Shown: piece by piece, positions 14,210-16,916 of the stretch
How the letters are laid out: every line of letters begins with the position of its first letter
Numbering within the stretch: position 1 is the stretch's first letter
Notes under the pieces: model-generated
Databases searched by the model: none
Seen by the model: only the letters and a program-made list of their open reading frames with translations
What the model was told of the DNA's origin: nothing
Assembly (NCBI GenBank): GCA_016786525.1
Contig: JAEUVW010000379.1
Coordinates: forward strand, 1-16,916
DNA: 16,916 nt
Direction: 5' to 3'
Source: Chitinophagaceae bacterium
GTDB taxonomy: Bacteria; Bacteroidota; Bacteroidia; Chitinophagales; Chitinophagaceae
Translations under genes and position numbers: made by a program

Positions 14210-15037
14210 ATGGAAGGGGAGCACAAACCAGGCTGGCGTTTTCGCCTGCACGAGATCATTTACGAATCCAACACCTTTGCCGGCAAAGCCTTTGACGTAG
14301 GCCTGCTCATCGCGATCTTTACCAGCATCATCATCGTGATGCTGGACAGCGTGCACAGCCTGCACATCCAATACGGAGATCACTTCAATACACTGGAGTG
14401 GGTATTTACCATCCTGTTTACAATAGAATACATCCTGCGCCTGGTGAGCATACAAAAGCCCTCGCGCTACATTTTCAGCCCTTTCGGTATCATCGACCTG
14501 CTGGCCCTGGCACCTTCCTGGCTGGCTATTTTCTTCCCCGGGGCACACTCCCTGCTGGTGCTGCGTGCCCTGCGCCTGCTGCGCATCTTCCGCATCTTCA
14601 AGCTGGCGCACTTCCTGTTCGAGATCGATTTCCTGAAGCGGGCCCTGCTGAACAGTATCCGCAAGATCAGCATCTTCCTGCTCACTGTGCTGATGCTCAC
14701 CGTTATTCTCGGGTCTGTCATGTACCTGGTCGAGCAGCGGGAAAACGGTTTCTCCAACATACCCGAAAGCATCTACTGGGCGATTGTGACCATCACCACC
14801 GTAGGCTATGGCGACATCTCGCCGGTGACCCCACTGGGTAAATTTGTCGCTTCGCTGGTGATGCTGATCGGTTATGCCATCATCGCGGTGCCTACGGGTA
14901 TCATCACCCACGACTTTGCGCTGGCCAGGCGCAAGCGCGAAAAAGAGCTGTACGAATCCTGTCCCAATTGCGGGCGGGAAGGACATGATGTGGATGCCCG
15001 GTTCTGCAAGTATTGCGGGTCATCGCTGTTTCGCTGA
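14210..15037 (+). CDS. Voltage-gated potassium channel (six-helix, Kv type) with C-terminal zinc ribbon
   Basis: The 275-aa protein has a voltage-sensor domain plus pore. S1 is about 27-46, S2 about 61-80, S3 about 91-109. S4 (LLVLRALRLLRIFRIFKL, 115-132) carries charges at every third place: R119, R122, R125, R128 and K131. S5 is about 151-175. The pore loop holds the K+ selectivity filter TTVGYGD (196-202), and S6 (about 210-232) contains the AVPTGI hinge. It would conduct K+ across the inner membrane in response to voltage. The cytoplasmic tail is unusual: CPNC at 251-254 and CKYC at 266-269 form a four-Cys zinc-ribbon pattern that ends the protein. Such tails are known in some prokaryotic channels, but their role is unclear; assembly or redox/metal sensing is inferred. 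It stands alone, flanked on both sides by copies of a REP-like repeat. A TATATTCG (one mismatch to TAnnTTTG) lies at 14182-14189. Confidence 0.93.
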   Translation: MEGEHKPGWRFRLHEIIYESNTFAGKAFDVGLLIAIFTSIIIVMLDSVHSLHIQYGDHFNTLEWVFTILFTIEYILRLVSIQKPSRYIFSPFGIIDLLALAPSWLAIFFPGAHSLLVLRALRLLRIFRIFKLAHFLFEIDFLKRALLNSIRKISIFLLTVLMLTVILGSVMYLVEQRENGFSNIPESIYWAIVTITTVGYGDISPVTPLGKFVASLVMLIGYAIIAVPTGIITHDFALARRKREKELYESCPNCGREGHDVDARFCKYCGSSLFR

Positions 15038-15038
15038 A

Positions 15039-15057
15039 AAGGCTGAATCCAGCCCTT
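15039..15057 (+). terminator. Candidate weak terminator hairpin after the K+ channel gene
   Basis: GGCTG (15041-15045) pairs with CAGCC (15050-15054) over an AATC loop. AA before and TT after could extend it around an unpaired C. Only short pyrimidine stretches follow, so it is at best a weak terminator between convergent genes. Confidence 0.35.
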
Positions 15058-15064
15058 CCCGCCT

Positions 15065-15097
15065 TTGTTGGCGTTTCGGTGCAAAGCCCGGCAACAA
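15065..15097 (+). repeat. REP-like palindromic repeat, copy 3
   Basis: TTGTTG (15065-15070) and CAACAA (15092-15097) are inverted arms. The interior shares GGTGC and AAAGCCC with copy 2 and AAAGCC-GGCAA with copy 1. It lies in the 126-bp gap between the convergent K+ channel and oxidoreductase genes and is shorter than copy 2 by about 8 bases in the middle. Confidence 0.55.
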
Positions 15098-15163
15098 TGT
15101 GTTTCGTCACAATTGCTTCATGCTTCCTTTAAGCCTGGTAAAAGAGCAGCCCCCAAAGGATAT

Positions 15164-16690
15164 TTACAGGCCCGTGATCTGTACCGGTTCCAAAGGCTTG
15201 CGGGCCGGGCCGTTTAATACCTTGCCCTCCGGGGAGAAACGGGCTCCGTGGCAGGGGCAGTCCCAGGAGCGTTCGGCCTGGTTCCAGGCTACGGTGCACT
15301 GCACATGCGTACAGGTAGGGTTTACGGCATACAGGCGGTGTGCTTCGTCTTTGAATAAGGCGATCCTGGAGTGTTCCATACGCACGAGCTTCGCTTCACC
15401 TGCGGCCAGGCTGGCCAGGCCGGGAATGCTTTCTGCCGCAAATTTGCCGGCCACGAACGATTTAATGACGGCTGCATTTTCGCTGACAAAATTGTGAAAA
15501 GCTGCCGCCGGCTTGATACGTGCCGGCTCGAACAAGGTTTTGTACGCCGATTCGCCTGTAGTGATGAGTTCAGAGAGGACACGGGCCGCTATGGTACCAT
15601 AGATCATGCCATTGCCGCCGAAAGCTGTGGCGGTGAATACATTGGCCGGATTGCCCGGCAGTTGCCCGATAAAAGGCAGGCCGTCTACTGATTCATAATA
15701 TTGCGAAGACCAGCGGTAGTCCACCGAAGCCACATCGAAATACTGGCGCACACAGGCTTCCAGCTCGCGGAAGGGGCGCTCCGTATTGTCTTCGTGTGCG
15801 GTCTTGTGGTCCGCCCCGCCGGCGATCAGGTATTGTTGCCCGTTTACTTCCTGCGTGCGGTAATAGTGGTAAGGGTCCGCCAGGTCGTAGCCCAGGGCCT
15901 GCGGGTAATTACCGCTGCGCAGGCGGAAGGCCATCACGTAGCTGCGGTAAGGGGCACAGCGGAAATGGACCAGGTTCACACCCGGGGGTATGTGTGTGGC
16001 ATATACGGCATACAGGGCCTTCAGGATGCCGCGGTCTGTAGACGCATTGATCTGTTGCCCGCGGTGTTCCAGTTCGTGCACAGCACATTGCTCCAGGATA
16101 AGGCCGCCCAGGCTTTCGAAAGCCCTGGCCAGCCCGTGCAGGTACTGCGTGGGATGAAACTGGCCCTGCCCCGGCAACTGCGCGATACGCTGGTACGGGA
16201 TGGGGAAGGGCGACTCATTGATGTAGGCCATGTCGACGCCCGCATCCTGCGTGCCTTCGCTCATGCGCTCCAGTTCTTCCGCCTGCGCTGCATCTGTAGC
16301 GAAAAGGTAAGCCGGGCGGCGGCTGTAGCCGCAGCTGATCTGGTAATCGCTGATATTGCGTTCCATGGCCGTCAGGGCTTCCTTAGCCGCAGTGGCCAGC
16401 AACCGTGCGTTGTCCGGTCCGAAATGTTTGCTGACCCGGTAATACGGTTCGTCGAAAAAATTGTTGAGATGGGCCGTAGTACCGCCGCTGGTACCGAAGC
16501 CCAGGGTCCAGGCCTCTGCCAGTACACATTTTTTCCCCTGCTGCTGTAAAGCCAGTGCAGTAGAGAGCCCGGTGATGCCACCCCCGACCACCAGCACGTC
16601 AAATACTGTATCGGTGCTGACTTGCTGCCCGGGTTGAAATGCTGCTGTATCCTGCCAAAGACTGGTATTGGCCCCATCCCTTGCGATCAT
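15164..16690 (-). CDS. FAD-dependent oxidoreductase (DAO family) fused to a C-terminal Rieske [2Fe-2S] domain
   Basis: The 508-aa protein has a DAO-type flavin fold at the front: VLVVGGGITGLSTALAL with the G36-x-G38-x-x-G41 dinucleotide motif and E59 at the end of the second strand. It then has GTSGGTTAHLNNF and, late in the fold, SVDGLPFIGQLPG and FGGNGMIYGTIAA, typical of the glycine-oxidase/DadA group. Residues 400 onward form a Rieske domain. C460-T-H462 and C478-P-C480-H481 are the cluster ligands (C460, H462, C478, H481), with C465 and C480 placed for the disulfide of the bc1/b6f type. It would oxidise a small amine or similar substrate and pass electrons to the iron-sulfur centre; substrate and acceptor are unknown. 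No signal peptide is seen, so it is probably cytoplasmic. It is transcribed alone, converging on the K+ channel gene. This DAO-Rieske architecture is known in databases but poorly studied. Confidence 0.9.
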   Translation of the reverse strand: MIARDGANTSLWQDTAAFQPGQQVSTDTVFDVLVVGGGITGLSTALALQQQGKKCVLAEAWTLGFGTSGGTTAHLNNFFDEPYYRVSKHFGPDNARLLATAAKEALTAMERNISDYQISCGYSRRPAYLFATDAAQAEELERMSEGTQDAGVDMAYINESPFPIPYQRIAQLPGQGQFHPTQYLHGLARAFESLGGLILEQCAVHELEHRGQQINASTDRGILKALYAVYATHIPPGVNLVHFRCAPYRSYVMAFRLRSGNYPQALGYDLADPYHYYRTQEVNGQQYLIAGGADHKTAHEDNTERPFRELEACVRQYFDVASVDYRWSSQYYESVDGLPFIGQLPGNPANVFTATAFGGNGMIYGTIAARVLSELITTGESAYKTLFEPARIKPAAAFHNFVSENAAVIKSFVAGKFAAESIPGLASLAAGEAKLVRMEHSRIALFKDEAHRLYAVNPTCTHVQCTVAWNQAERSWDCPCHGARFSPEGKVLNGPARKPLEPVQITGL

Positions 16691-16701
16691 ATCGGTGTCG
16701 T

Positions 16702-16716
16702 TTTGTGCAGCACAAA
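16702..16716. promoter_or_regulatory. 15-bp perfect dyad TTTGTGC-A-GCACAAA upstream of the oxidoreductase gene
   Basis: The seven-base arms at 16702-16708 and 16710-16716 are perfect inverted repeats around one A. The dyad lies 11 bp before the minus-strand ATG at 16690. A protein bound there would block translation initiation or transcription of the gene. As RNA its one-base loop makes a full hairpin unlikely, so a DNA operator is the better reading. Confidence 0.45.
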
Positions 16717-16857
16717 GAACGGCTGCCCGGGGAGATACGGTCTTACACTATTGCCTCAGCCGTTTTACAGGGTGAAGAGATCGGCCCGGAAATAGGGCAC
16801 GCCAGGGTTTCGTTTTATCAGTCTTACATTGTATTTTGGAAAAAAATTATCTGAAAA

Positions 16858-16916
16858 ATGAAAAAACTGATCCTCATGGGAACCGTGCTGTGCAGCATCA
16901 TGCTCAGCGCTGCAAC
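16858..16916 (+). CDS. Start of an exported protein (3' end outside window)
   Basis: From the ATG at 16858 the frame reads MKKLILMGTVLCSIMLSAA before the window ends. The Lys pair followed by a hydrophobic run is a signal peptide, and the mature protein is not visible. A TATTTTGG at 16832-16839, close to the Bacteroidota -7 consensus, stands about 20 bp upstream. The 167-bp gap to the divergent oxidoreductase gene holds the 15-bp dyad and both promoters. Function cannot be assigned. Confidence 0.65.
   Translation, partial: MKKLILMGTVLCSIMLSAA

Noticed and set aside
13802..14986. Minus-strand open frame of 394 codons over the K+ channel gene
   Set aside because: It crosses two genes and a repeat region and has no family features. 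The plus-strand channel has an unmistakable TVGYGD filter.
13970..15097. CRISPR array
   Set aside because: The three repeats are divergent and irregularly spaced with a gene between them, and there is no cas gene.
15701..16549. Plus-strand open frame of 282 codons
   Set aside because: Antisense to the FAD-Rieske gene, with no motif of its own.

Overview
The window reads as chromosomal DNA of a Bacteroidota bacterium, plausibly Chitinophagaceae or a relative. The reasons are the pairing of a small Cys/His-rich DUF6660-like protein with a CzcA-type efflux pump, TAnnTTTG -7 promoter motifs, weak Shine-Dalgarno signals, and proteins of a Bacteroidota style (a GYF_2 membrane protein and a secreted protein ending its signal in ASAQ). 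The taxon is inferred; no rRNA or marker gene is present.

Layout. (1) 1-2947, minus strand: a heavy-metal efflux operon, with a DUF6660-like exported protein followed by a CzcA/CusA RND pump that runs off the left edge. A 17-bp dyad that could be a metal-regulator operator lies upstream. (2) 3150-3914, minus: a divergent DapB-like reductase with a hairpin in its leader and a hairpin terminator after its stop. (3) 4332-5021, plus: a GYF_2 (DUF4339) single-pass membrane protein. (4) 5168-12614, minus: a complete type I restriction-modification operon, hsdM-hsdS-hsdR, closed by a YgjP/DUF45-type metallopeptidase. Its genes overlap or lie within 5 nt of each other. Its composition is uneven and the specificity gene and upstream region are AT-rich, so it looks like an acquired defence island. 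(5) 12977-13954, plus: a secreted protein of unknown function. (6) 13970-14107: two copies of a REP-like palindromic repeat around overlapping hairpins and a T-run. (7) 14210-15037, plus: a six-helix voltage-gated K+ channel with a C-terminal zinc ribbon, followed by a third repeat copy. (8) 15164-16690, minus: a DAO-type FAD oxidoreductase fused to a Rieske [2Fe-2S] domain, with a perfect 15-bp dyad just upstream. (9) 16858-16916, plus: the start of another exported protein, cut by the window edge.

How the genes work together. The clearest functional unit is the Hsd operon. HsdM and HsdS would form the methyltransferase, HsdR adds the nuclease and translocase, and the peptidase is co-transcribed with an unknown role. 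The metal-efflux pair is the second unit. The other genes look like individual housekeeping or accessory genes. I found no clearly new multi-gene system. The least explained parts are the peptidase in the Hsd operon, the very long HsdM C-terminus, the repeat and hairpin cluster around the K+ channel gene, and the unassigned regulatory dyads.
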